Source: Limnephilus marmoratus (lineage: Eukaryota; Arthropoda; Insecta; Trichoptera; Limnephilidae). From it: DNA of 64,000 bases. The notes beneath the pieces are model-generated. The model made no database searches and was not told the DNA's origin. It was given only the letters and a program-made list of their open reading frames with translations. The DNA is taken from NCBI GenBank assembly GCA_917880885.1, contig OU862912.1, positions 49,649,117-49,713,116 on the forward strand. Direction: 5' to 3'. A program made the translations under genes and the position numbers. Below are positions 47,489 to 57,535 of this stretch, piece after piece; within the stretch, counting starts at the first letter, position 1, and each line of letters starts with the position of its first letter.

Positions 47489-47830
47489 ATGTATCTTTTC
47501 TCGGAAGATTTTTCAATGTGGATGAGTGTTTCAGGCTGATAATTATTGCTTATAATAATTGTTACCCTTTGTGCTATGCATAAAAAAATCTTGTCTTAAA
47601 AACGTTAGTTTTACAATTAAAAATAATAATTAATATTTGACAAGTTTAAGTATTTCCCCAATAAATGAAGACATAATTTGTCTCGACGCCACCTAGCGAG
47701 GGACTTAACACTTACAATGTTTCTCTCGCAAAAATAAAGTTGGTTGTTTTCAGGTGGAAAAAATATAATAAGCAGTAATTGTTGAATGAAAAACTAGCAT
47801 ATATTGAATCATTTGGCGGGTACGAGATAA

Positions 47831-47903
47831 GCCGCCATAGCTCAGTGGTCAAGAGCAATCGACCGGCAATCGAGAGGACACGGGTTCAAGTCCCGTTGGC
47901 GTC
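47831..47903 (+). tRNA. tRNA-like domain, second copy of array 1
   Basis: Identical by eye to 47,416-47,488, exactly one 415-bp period downstream, with the same A box, B box and downstream T4. Confidence 0.5.
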
Positions 47904-47979
47904 ATGTATCTTTTCTCGGAAGATTTTTCAATGTGGATGAGTGTTTCAGGCTGATAATTATTGCTTATAATAATTGTTA

Positions 47980-47995
47980 CCATTTTTTATTTATT
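47980..47995. repeat. 16-bp target duplication, right copy
   Basis: CCATTTTTTATTTATT, matching 46,871-46,886. It coincides with the A-rich 3' tail of the LINE on the minus strand. Confidence 0.7.
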
Positions 47996-50320
47996 TATTA
48001 CACGCCCTGATGGGCTTTTACATTATAATTTATAAGTTGAGTAACAAACAATGAAGAAAATATAATACAATGAGAAAAGAAAATACACAAAACAGCGTAA
48101 CAACAAAACAAATAATAAAATAAAAATACATATTATGTAAAAATGATAAGAAGTCTCATATTCAAAATAAACAAAAATTGAAGAAATTATGTAAATCTAT
48201 TTGTGCCTAGAAGAATAAAAGTGATAGAATATACAACGTTTATACTGATTAGTTTTAAGATGAAATATATCACCTAGATTAGAATATTTATTTCCTAGAC
48301 TGTGAAGTCTCGGAAACGGAGAATTTTGATAAGCTAGTGTCCTGGTGTTATTGAAGTAGAAGGGTAATAAATTTCGACATGATTTTTGGGGAACATGGAT
48401 ATTGATAAATTGAAGTAATTCAGAACAGTCAATTTTGTAATGCAGTATTTTATGTAATAGTATTAAATCTGTGCTTATTCTTCTTTCTGAAAGTTTCAAT
48501 AGAGACGTTTTATCCAGGAGATAATTGTAATCAATGTTTAGTATAGGAATATGCAATTTATAGTTTATAAACCTTAGAAACTTCCGATGAATCTTTTCAA
48601 TGTTGTCTGAATGAATGTTGTAAAAGGGAGACCATAACGTAGAGTTATATTCAAGTTGGCATCTGACAAGGGTTTTATATAACATAATAAATGTGTCTAA
48701 ATCATTGAAATCTTTTGCAGCTCTCAAAACAAAACCAAGAGTCTTTAGGGCTTTGTTGATAATATTATTGATATGACATACAAAGGTGAGTTTACTGTCG
48801 AACATAATGCCTAGATCCATAATTTCACTAACACAATTTAAATTTTCATCATTTAAAGAATACTGAAAAATAATAGGATTATTTATTTTGGAAAAATGAA
48901 TGAACTGACATTTATTTATATTTAATGCTAGTTTGTTGATAGAGCACTATTCAAAAAGATATATCAAGTTAGTTTGAAGTATAATACAATCATTAATGTG
49001 GTTAATCTCTTTATATAGTTTCATGTCATCGGCAAACAGTAGCACATTTATGTCAGTAAATATATCAACAATATCATTTATAAATATAATAAACAAAATG
49101 GGCCCTAAATGGGAGCCTTGCGGCACTCCACTTGTTGCTATAAATTTGTAAGACTCTGTGCCATTTATTTTCACACTAAGAATTCTTTTGGACAAATAAC
49201 TAACAAACCAATTTAATAAGCTACCATAAATCCCAAGTTTCGCCAATTTATTGATTAGTATTTTGTGACACACCTTGTCAAAGGCCTTGCTAAAATCAGT
49301 GTATATTGAGTCAACCTGGCACCTGTTGGCTAAAGATTTAGATATGAAGTTTTCGTATATTAGTAAATTGGTCAGTGTAGATTTATTTGAACAAAAGCCA
49401 TGTTGGTAGGGAGTTATAATTTTTTTTATGTTTGTGGATATTTTATGGAGGACAATTTTTTCAAAAAGCTTGGGTATCGATGATTGGATACATATTGGTC
49501 TATAATTTGTTACGTCCGTTTTGTCCCCTTTTTTAAAAATGGGTGTAAGAAAACTGTGTTTCCATGTATCAGGAAAACTGCTTGTCTCTAGTGACTGGTT
49601 AAAAATTAGAAAAAGAGGAACAACTAAGCCGTTTAAACATTCTGTAATTAGCACAGGAGGAATATTATCAGGTTCTACATTTTTTCTAGCATCTAACAAA
49701 TTTACATGATTTTTGATATCATTAATTTCTATGCGTACTTCAGATATATCCAGACTAAGATTCGATGAGAATTTTGGAATTTCGTTGCTAGGTATATCGT
49801 CTTCATACACAGACTTAAAATAATCGGCGAATAGATTTACAATGTTTTTATCATTACACCCAATTTTTCCTTTGAAATTCATAGAAGTTGGAATACCTAA
49901 GTTAGTATTTTTTTGAGAATTAGTGTAATTCCAAAGCTGTTTTATATTTACACGAATTTCACTTTCAATTTTGTCAATGTAATTTTTATAGCACAATTTT
50001 GAGATTTATATATAACACTCCCTTCTTAACAATTGAAATTTATTGTAATCACTCGTCAGTCTGGATCGCTTGTAGTTTTTATGAGCTATTTTCTTACTAT
50101 GTGTTAAAGTGATCAAATTGGGATTATGTGTTAAAGTGATCAAATTGGGATCAAACCAGTTTGGAAAATGAGAAATTCTATTATGTCGAAGGGGCACAAA
50201 ATTTGCAATAGCATCATTTAGAATGTCATAGAATTTATTTACATTATCGTTAATATCTGCGTTTTTCAGAAAGGACCAGTCTGTAAACTTTAAAAAGGTT
50301 TGCATTCAAAATTAAAATAG
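47996..50320 (-). pseudogene. 5'-truncated jockey/CR1-like LINE, two nonsense codons
   Basis: One continuous minus-strand frame runs from 50,305 to a stop at 48,197, broken only by TAA at 50,006 and TAG at 48,947. It begins downstream of the endonuclease, in the linker (WFDPNLITLTHNPNL, carrying a 27-bp tandem duplication). The reverse transcriptase follows: DARKNVEPDNIPPVLI, KKGDKTDVTNYRPICI, the aspartate in YTDFSKAFDKV, SGVPQGSHLGP, and FADD with both catalytic aspartates at about 49,025. After TAG comes the thumb and C-terminal region (DLGIMFDSKLTF, YKTLVRCQLEYNSTLW, KFLRFINYK). The 3' UTR ends in GTAAAAGCCCATCAGGGCGT plus an AATA-rich tail. The EEP endonuclease and any ORF1 are missing, so the copy is dead on arrival. 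Confidence 0.9.
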
Positions 50321-50824
50321 TAAAAACTATATATTTATTTATAACATTTGAAAGCGTATTACAACAAAAACAGTTTGTAATTTTCGGATACAATCAGAAA
50401 AATTCCATTTTTGGATTTTATTACAAAGCGGAAATTTTCTGACTTTCTGACTGAGTTCCGAGGAGTTAATATATGCATGTTTAAGAGGCTATGGATGAAA
50501 ACTTCTAAATTTAAGTATTCATTTCCCACCGCACACGTCCTCTTCTTCATACCTAAAGCCTGGCAGCTGTGAGCTGGAAAAGGTAAATAAATTTCTCTTC
50601 CCGGGAAAGTGGATGTCATTCGCACTCTCGCCGTCCCTCCAGCGTACTCGTATTTGCGATTGATCGATGTTTCAAATTAGCATTAGTGAAGTGTTGATGG
50701 TTTACAGGCTAAGAATGGAGAGCCTTCAAATTATTTGACTGAAGACTGATTTTGATGAATTATTCCCGAAGATAAAGTAAATGGCTCTCTACGGTTCAAT
50801 TATTTAGCAAGAGAAATGAATAAA
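50321..50824. other. Unassigned AT-rich sequence
   Basis: Nothing recognised. Confidence 0.5.
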
Positions 50825-51055
50825 AAAAACAGAGTGTGGAATTCATACGCGGTAAAAATGAAACCTTCAGAAAACTAAGAGTGGAGAGGATATGAAGCAT
50901 CACACAAAGAGGAGAACGATTATACTATCTCATTCTTTCGCAGGCTACATCCTATAGATGTATTCCAATGTGTTTGTATCTTTTTAGTGTCGCTGGCTTC
51001 CGTTTCATCGAGTTTCAAATCACAACGGTGATAAGAAAGTTTTCACTTCAAAATT
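50825..51055 (+). repeat. Dispersed repeat family E (copy 2)
   Basis: CAGAGTGTGGAATTCATACG and CGGTAAAAATGAAAC open the copy. The further part (TTCCGTTTCATCGAGTTTC, AAAGTTTTCACTTC at about 51,000-51,053) matches 63,640-63,675. The interior is diverged. Confidence 0.5.
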
Positions 51056-51058
51056 CAA

Positions 51059-51810
51059 CTTTTTTTACATAAACTCCTCACAGGTAGCCCTGGTGGAAAA
51101 TAATTTCCCTATGTCATATTTGGACTGCTTTGTGGAGAATCTTTTCAAGGAAAGTAAGGAGAGGAAGTTCTGGGAAGTAAAATATATGAGGGTAGGCAAT
51201 ATAGGGGTGACAGACGTATGAATCCATCTTTCCCCCGAGGTTACAAAACGATGGGTCCCCATCCGGCCCGTCACGCAGATAGTGAAACCGGGCACCCCTT
51301 TTAAGGGCCCGCAACCCGGATTTGTACCGATTTATTACATATTTCCCACATGGTAAGTTTTAAAGCTCTTAAAAAAATATATGTTATTCTTGAAGATAAT
51401 ATCTAGACTTTGCCCGCGCCGAAACGCAAATTATATAAAATTCCCTCGATAGAAAAAAATCCCAAAGCATGCTCCAAAAATTATTATCAACACGTTTGTT
51501 TCAGTTAAGTTATATGTATGAAAAAATTCACACTGTTTTTTTAAATGCTGTTTAAGATAATGCCCGCGAGATTTTTGCTCTATTTTAAACGAGTCGTGTT
51601 TTATTATACATTTTCGCAATTTTCGCATCGATTTTGTCGCCGTAAATGTTAGCGCTCTCCTCTAACATTCGTAATTTCGTATCTCTCCATCTTCTTCTTT
51701 TCGGGGCCTGGTTGCAGAGCCTTAAGTCACCAAACTTAGCGCGTCACTTGGAGTGACCTACGGTAGAGGTATCGGTTATCCAAAAAAATGTTTCCCCGGA
51801 CGCACATATA
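51059..51810 (-). mobile_element. SINE-like LINE derivative (copy 4), split by a TTAA element
   Basis: On the minus strand, 51,810-51,722 carries the LINE 5' leader (GGATAACCGATACCTC, AGGTCACTCCAAGTGACG) and 51,304-51,059 carries the rest (GGGGTGCCCGGTTTCACTAT, CCAGAACTTCCTCTCC, then 3' UTR and A-run). The TTAA element 51,305-51,721 sits between them. Removing it and one TTAA restores CACCCCTTTTAAGTCACCAA, which matches the uninterrupted LINE leader near 63,228-63,248. Confidence 0.8.
51305..51721. mobile_element. TTAA-flanked element, family A (copy 1)
   Basis: TTAA at 51,301-51,304 and 51,722-51,725. The inverted ends are GGGCCCGCAACCCGG and, reverse-complemented, GGCTCTGCAACCAGG. The 417-bp interior is non-coding and contains AGAGCTTTAAAAC-like ends, TCGATAGAAAAAAATC and GAGATTTTTGCTCTATTTTA. 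Inferred non-autonomous piggyBac-like element. Copies: 56,953-57,356 (inverse) and a nested, decayed one around 58,330-59,460. Confidence 0.8.
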
Positions 51811-53565
51811 CTTTATCTTTGACAGAAAATAAGAACAGAAATATAAGAACAGAAAGACATAAGAACAGAAAGCTATTCACAAAAAAAAATATCTGAACTA
51901 TCCTATAAGCAAGGGTAGACAAATTTATATTTTGTGTTTTTGCGTTGGTCTTAATTTTTTTTATAAAAAGTCATGTCGGTTCATCCTGTAGTCTCTCCAA
52001 AGGCGACAAACAAAAAGCATTGTTCTAGAAATCTCAAGACATAATATCATTCCCGTTGGTCAGCCAGCCCACAGGTCACAATCCCGCCTGAAGTCCACTT
52101 GCAAAACGACCATGAAATCTTTAACCACCATCCTGGCCATCTCGAAGATAATAATTCCACAAAACAAACACCTCTCATTACGGATTTAGTAATTGAAAGA
52201 TTACAGCACGGAGAGGCTCGGCAATTGAAAGAGCCGGAGTAACGTCAGCCTTTGTTGAAGAATCTACCAGAGATCTTGCAGATAATATGAGCCTCCAGCA
52301 CTGGGTACAAGTTACGTGTCCGGGCATTGTGGGCCAGGTTCAGGTCGTGACCGTGTGAGGTGATCCTTTCAGACAGGTTAATAATGACATACATTTTTCA
52401 CGCTGATAATTCTTTCAACACAGCCTATATTTGAGTTGTATGTAGGCGTGAAATGGGTTAATGAATGCGTGAAATATCGTTCACGAAAGAGATATAATAT
52501 TAACAAAGCATGGGTAATTAATAAAACAGATGTTTCAAGAAATATGAGCTGAAGAAGATCCAAACAAACATTGCACGAGCAGGTCGCAACGTGTGGTGGG
52601 AAATACTCAAAATCAGAATAATACGTTAATAACCTCAGCAAGCCACCATCAATTCGATTTTGGACTACCTGTTAGAAATTCTCTGGAAGGTAGGAAAAAT
52701 GGATTGCATAAACTCACAGCAGCAGGATAATGGTGTCACTTTCCACTTTGCACCGATTAACACAGTTGTAATTTTTGAGTTTTTACGGAACTCGTAATTT
52801 TATCAAAGAAGTCAAGATAAAAATAGAAACTGATCATAGAACATGGCTTTCACTTTGAAGGCTGTCAATGTCAAAGCACTGAACTTTTGACTTCACAGAT
52901 GTAGTAGGGACAAATGTGTGTACGAATCAGGATAATGACGGGAATAATCCCTAACACTATCAGTAATCAGTTTTTTTATCATCTACAGACAGCAAGCTTC
53001 AGTCGATGCACGGTGCTTACTGGTGACTTAATTGTGATCTTCTACTAGAAAACTTTCCTCTCAGGATTAATTTCAGAAGCTCATTTTTTCTATGTAATCA
53101 GCAATAATGTGGATAGAAGAGAGAAGAGAGGTTAGAATTTATATATAAAAGTACAACGTCTTCTCAGGGAAAGTCGAGATATCTTTTTCCCCGACCGACA
53201 GGCTGAAGAGATGCTTGAATAAAGATACAGGGGAGGAGAATAGAGACGTCAGAACAGGAAGGAAAAGAATGCGCTATTCTGTCCGGCGACTATTATGCCG
53301 AGATGATTATAGAGACGGTAAAAGTGGTCGGTTCTTCGCTGCATACACGTCTTGCTTCCTCTAAGAGAACCTTTCATCAAAGCCCTCTAGTAAAGACAAG
53401 TATCTGCGGACTTGAGCATAATTTGATGAGACGTGATAATTATGTAGGTACCAAGAACAATGGCATACGAGTTTTATTATTCTACTAAATCAAAAACAAA
53501 AACCTAAGTTCCTAGACAAAGACAACATAATTGTTAGATGAGGTAAAGAAATTCTGCAAAAGTGT
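51811..53565. other. Unassigned AT-rich sequence
   Basis: No gene or repeat recognised. Confidence 0.5.
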
Positions 53566-53579
53566 TTAATTACAATCAT
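53566..53579. repeat. 14-bp target duplication, left copy
   Basis: TTAATTACAATCAT, identical to 54,370-54,383. Confidence 0.7.
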
Positions 53580-53817
53580 AATTATTATTTTTAATTGTTA
53601 AACCAACGTTTAAGACAAGATTTTTATGCATAGCACAAAGGGTAACAATTATTATAAGCAATAATTATCAGCCTGAAACACTCATCCACATTGAAAAATC
53701 TTCCGAGAAAAGATACATGACGCCAACGGGTTGTTTTCAGGTGGAAAAAATATAATAAGCAGTAATTGTTGAATGAAACACTAGTATATATTGAATCATT
53801 TGGCGGGTACAAGATAA

Positions 53818-53889
53818 GCCGCCATAGCTCAATTGGGAGAGCAGCTGACCGGCAATCAGAAGAGCACGGGTTCACGTCCCGTTGGCGTC
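53818..53889 (+). tRNA. tRNA-like domain, array 2
   Basis: 72 nt: acceptor as in array 1, D stem GCTC/GAGC with AATTGGGA loop, anticodon stem CTGA/TCAG with loop CCGGCAA, T stem ACGGG/CCCGT with loop TTCACGT. The anticodon stem differs from array 1 at two pairs, yet both stay paired. The B box GGTTCACGTCC is weaker than in array 1. Confidence 0.45.
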
Positions 53890-54227
53890 ATGTATCTTTT
53901 CTCGGAAGATTTTTCAACGTGGATGAGTGTTTCAGGCTGATAATTATTGCTTATAATAATTGTTACCCTTTGTGCTATGCATAAAAATCTTGTCTTAAAC
54001 GTTAGTTTAACAATTAAAAATAATAATTAATATTTGACAAGTTTAAGTATTTCCCCAATAAATGAGGACATAATTTGTCTCGACGCCACCTAGCGATGGA
54101 TTTAACACTAACAGTGTCTCTCTCGCAAAAATAAAGTTGGTTGTTTTCAGGTGGAAAAAATATAATAAGCAGTAATTGTTGAATGAAACACTAGTATATA
54201 TTGAATCATTTGGCGGGTATAAGATAA

Positions 54228-54299
54228 GCCGCCATAGCTCAATTGGGAGAGCAGCTGACTGGCAATCAGAAGGGCACGGGTTCATGTCCCGTTGGCGTC
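54228..54299 (+). tRNA. tRNA-like domain, array 2, second copy
   Basis: As 53,818-53,889 with three changes visible: the loop is CTGGCAA (restoring T before the anticodon), GGGC replaces GAGC in the variable region, and the T loop is TTCATGT. It lies one 410-bp period downstream. Confidence 0.45.
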
Positions 54300-54369
54300 A
54301 TGTATCTTTTCTCGGAAGATTTTTCAATGTGGATGAGTGTTTCAGGCTGATAATTATTGCTTATAATAA

Positions 54370-54383
54370 TTAATTACAATCAT
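54370..54383. repeat. 14-bp target duplication, right copy
   Basis: TTAATTACAATCAT, matching 53,566-53,579. Confidence 0.7.
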
Positions 54384-55296
54384 GATTTGCATTGAAAAGT
54401 TTAGGCGTTTGGTTACTTATGAAGCAGTGATGTTGACAAATACGATGTTATATACATTTTTTAGAGATTTACCAGTAAAATCAAAAACTATTCTGCGACA
54501 GATGTGCAAGTAAAACGAAGCAAGGCCTAAATATAGACATTGTTTATCAGCGAGTATATTGACTCAAGATTAGATTGAATACTTGCCCAACCCAGCTGTA
54601 AGTGCACCTACATTAGCTGTAATTAATAATGCATTGATATTGATCAATGCCACCCGGTGAAGCAATAATTGGCGCATTCAACCGGGGATAAACTGCATTG
54701 AATAAGTAATGAGATCATAATCGCAAGCAAAACTAACTATGTGGTAGTGAATCATGCAGATGCCACTTTTTACCAGCTCTAGCGATTTTTGGCATATTAT
54801 GGCACTTTTGCAAAACGTCTTGAGTGATTCGTTGCCATAACGTGCCAAATTTACTTACTTACGTTGGTCAATACTTCCTGCGTTCTGCAGTCTGCATTAG
54901 TAGAAAGCTGTATAATAATACTTTCCTATTTTATCAATAAGTGTCTCACATCGAATTACGATAGGCACTTCTGGAACCGTCGAAAATTCAATATGATATA
55001 TTTTCAGGTTAACAAATGTTTGTTTTTAAATGACGAAAGACTTTTTATTACATATTTTATAAATCAGTGTATTTGTAATTGAAATATTTAAGGTGTTTTA
55101 AACTCACGTGAATTAAAAAAAAGTATATTTTTTTCTACAGAAATGAATTCTCCGCGTCATGTGTTTTACATTGTGATATTTCAGCTTTTTGGCCGTCTGT
55201 GTGAAACGATTAATTTAACTAAATAAAGCAATAATCGAGATTATTCTTATTGATGATTGTGAACAGTGGAATGTGTAATGTAATAGCAGTTTTTTT
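54384..55296. other. Unassigned AT-rich sequence
   Basis: Nothing recognised. Confidence 0.5.
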
Positions 55297-55923
55297 TGTG
55301 GTGAGTGTAATAAATATCAAACTCGATACGATACGATACGATACGATTGTACCACCCCAGCCAGGAGTACTCCTGTCCCGGTGAGACCGGTACACCAGGG
55401 GGCACTGATTTGTTAGGACTGGAACACATGCTCTGAGGATGGGAAGGAGGTTGGAGTTTAATCGACCGGTATACATGGCAACCTAATAAGCCAATATTGG
55501 AATTTAGGATGGTCAGGAATAAAGGAATGGATTGAGCGTGATAATTTTTTTCTTTGTTTTAGTCCTCGTTCTTCTTGCCTCTTCTCGGCTCTTCTTGGAT
55601 CTTGCCTCTTGTCTCTTCTAGGAACTTCTTGTCTTTTCTAGGATCTTTTTGTCTCTTCATGGCTCTTCTAGACTCTTCTTGGCTCTTTTCTTTCTTCTTG
55701 TATCTTCTCGCCTTTTCTTGGATCTTCTGGACTCTTCTTGGCTCCGCTTGATCCTACTTGGCTCTTCCTAACTCTTTTTTCTTCCCTTGTCCCTTCTTGT
55801 CTCTTCTTTCTTCTTCTTGTTTCTTGTGATCTTCTCGTCTGTTCTCGGCTCTTCTGGACTTTCCTTGCATCTTTGGTGAGTGTTGGTGAGTGTAATGTGG
55901 TGAGTGTAATAAATATCAAACTC
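55297..55923 (-). mobile_element. Retro-insertion with 28-bp flanking repeats
   Basis: The same 28 bp (beginning TGTGGTGAGTGTAATAAATA) occurs at 55,297-55,324 and 55,896-55,923. The insert (55,325-55,895) reads best on the minus strand. It has a purine-rich GAAGA-type 5' part (55,560-55,870), a non-coding middle (CTCAGAGCATGTGTTCCAGT, GGTGTACCGGTCTCACCGGG, CTGGCTGGGGTGGTAC) and a (GTATC)n tail at 55,325-55,346. A simple-repeat tail plus long flanking repeats is typical of a LINE-type insertion. The family is not recognised. Confidence 0.6.
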
Positions 55924-56217
55924 TAAAAAAAATTAGTTCATACAAATCTTTCGAACAGCTGTTAACGATTAACAATCGAATTTTCTAACATATAGTATGT
56001 ACGACATGTACGTATCTGGGATTATTAAATAGGCCACACAGAATAGGTACACAGAAATAGAAAATATTCAATGTTGATTGGAATACGGCAATTTCAAAGA
56101 GCTAACAGCCAGAATTCATGCGGTTATAAAATGAACGACTTTTTAATATATATTTTTATAAATCCCAAATTTATGGGTAATATTTTTTTTATGTTTCCAA
56201 ATCGAGCGCCCAGGCCC
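55924..56217. other. Unassigned AT-rich sequence
   Basis: Nothing recognised. Confidence 0.5.
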
Positions 56218-56448
56218 CCTAGCATGGTCGATCGATATAGGTTTTATCGAAATTGTCGGTAACTTGCCATCGCTCCCGAGCACGACTGCAGGCCGCTAAC
56301 GAAAAAATAACAGTTTACGTCAAATATATTAGGAAGCCCTAGTCATTGTGCACTTTTGTTTGTTCGTTAGCGGCCTGCAGTCATGCTCGGGAGCGATGGC
56401 AAGTTACCGACATTTTCGATAAAACCTATATCGATCGACCATGCTAGG
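56218..56448. mobile_element. Fold-back element, 86-bp arms
   Basis: 56,218-56,303 is inverted at 56,363-56,448 with very few mismatches, around a 59-bp AT-rich loop. The arms contain CGATCGATATAGG, GTCGGTAACTTGCCATCGC and GCAGGCCGCTAACGAA. Non-coding. No target duplication is evident. Confidence 0.85.
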
Positions 56449-56948
56449 ACCCCAGGAATGTCAATTGCTCGACACATTTTTTTTTCATTATTGATCATAT
56501 TTTTATTATTTTATTATTGTGATCGCTCGGGTGGATAAAAAGCTAGTAATTAGTTAACTACTGATTGGGTCGGTCTTGATGTATTTGTTAAGTCGACATA
56601 AATGCACTTCTTTTGATAAAATCTTTGCATTATATCATTATGGGTTAAAAATGTATAAGCGAATGAGCTTAATAATTGACACTTAAAGACCCGAGGGTAG
56701 GCATAACTTAAAACAAATGCGCCGTTTTGAAATTGCTCAGTAATCAAATTTCCTGGAACAAAGAAGATACATACTCCAATTATTGATTATGCTTCCCCAT
56801 GTTGACATCGAAGAGTGCCGCCGCTATGAATTTTCGAGATTTCCCAGAAAAAGAGAATCCTAGAAAAGCGTTGCTTTACAGAAAATATCTCTTTATAAGC
56901 TGAACGTCACATTCCTATAAGGGCCAAAATATATATAATTGTATTTGT
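56449..56948. other. Unassigned AT-rich sequence
   Basis: Nothing recognised. Confidence 0.5.
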
Positions 56949-56952
56949 TTAA

Positions 56953-57356
56953 GGCACCGCAACCGGGCTCAAAAAGAAGAAGATGGAGAGATATGAAATT
57001 ACGAATGTTAGAGGAGCGCGTTAGTATTTAAAGCGCCAAAATCGATGCGTAAATTGTGAAAATGTTTAATAAAACACCACTCGTTTAAAATAGAGCAAAA
57101 ATCTCGCGGGGGTTGCATCTAATGAAACATTGTGAATTTTTTCACACATGTAACTTATAAAATAACTGAAACAAATCATTTTTGAGCATACTTTGTGATT
57201 TTTTTCTATCGAGGGAATTTTATATAATTTGCGTTTCGGCGCGGGGAATGTCTATATATTATCTTCAAGAAAAACATATATTTTTTTAAGAGCTTTAAAA
57301 CTTAACGTGTTTAAGGGAGATATGTAAGAAATCGGTAGAAATTCGGGTAGCGAGTC
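56953..57356. mobile_element. TTAA-flanked element, family A (copy 2, inverse)
   Basis: TTAA at 56,949-56,952. The other end is TTAC at 57,357-57,360, a likely mutated TTAA. It matches 51,305-51,721 in reverse orientation over its length: GAAGAAGATGGAGAGATATG, TAAAATAGAGCAAAAATCTC, TTTTTTTCTATCGAGGGAAT, AAGAGCTTTAAAAC. Ends GGCACCGCAACCGGG and, reverse-complemented, GACTCGCTACCCGAA. Confidence 0.75.
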
Positions 57357-57435
57357 TTACACTAAACACCACATATCTGTGGGGAAAGTGGACTTTCTGA
57401 CATCGGTTGTTTTTTAACCATATTAAAAGCACTAT

Positions 57436-57535
57436 TACAGTGACCAAATGTAGCGACTTGGGGTGACTTATGCCAGAGAAGTTGGTTATCCAATAATTTA
57501 TTTGTGGAAGTACCCATACCCGCTTCCCAAATTGT
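57436..57535 (-). mobile_element. LINE 5'-leader fragment (copy 5)
   Basis: On the minus strand it reads GGGAAGCGGGTATGGGTACT, TTATTGGATAACCAACTTCT, GTCACCCCAAGTCGCTACAT, matching the first about 100 bp of the 60-63 kb LINE leader. No 3' UTR follows. Confidence 0.6.

Larger units (their letters stand above)
46887..47979 (+). mobile_element. Tandem tRNA-like retroelement (copy 1)
   Basis: Structure: an inverted partial unit (46,887-47,043), a 12-bp spacer, then direct units. These are a partial one from 47,056, a full 415-bp unit (47,416-47,830) and a 149-bp partial (47,831-47,979). Aligned unit parts differ by about one base. Each complete unit starts with a tRNA-like domain with A box TAGCTCAGTGG and B box GGTTCAAGTCC; a TTTT lies 9 bp after it. 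The rest is AT-rich and non-coding (GACGCCACCTAGCGAGGG, TGGTTGTTTTCAGGTGG). A 16-bp duplication flanks the whole, and the right flank is the A-rich tail of the neighbouring LINE, so it inserted into that tail. A second element at 53,580-54,369 has the same architecture and nearly the same ends. I infer Pol III transcription and target-primed insertion of a multimeric RNA. A Penelope-like non-autonomous element is an alternative. Confidence 0.7.
53580..54369 (+). mobile_element. Tandem tRNA-like retroelement (copy 2)
   Basis: Same plan as 46,887-47,979: an inverted partial unit (53,580-53,728), a partial direct unit from 53,729 (starting TTGTTTTCAGGTGG), a full 410-bp unit (53,818-54,227) and a terminal 142-bp partial (54,228-54,369). 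The left end begins AATTATTATTTTTAATTG and the right end stops after GCTTATAATAA, within a few bases of copy 1 at both sides. A 14-bp duplication flanks it. Units differ from each other and from copy 1 at several positions, so it is an older or separate lineage. Because the flanks and duplication differ from copy 1, this is an independent insertion rather than a segmental duplication. Confidence 0.75.

Noticed and set aside
46887..47979. Hammerhead ribozyme as in Penelope-like satellites
   Set aside because: No CTGATGA...GAAA core was found on either strand of the unit by eye.
53624..54373. Open frames of 65-83 codons repeated in both arrays
   Set aside because: They run through the tRNA-like domain and differ between copies only by repeat drift; no coding signature.
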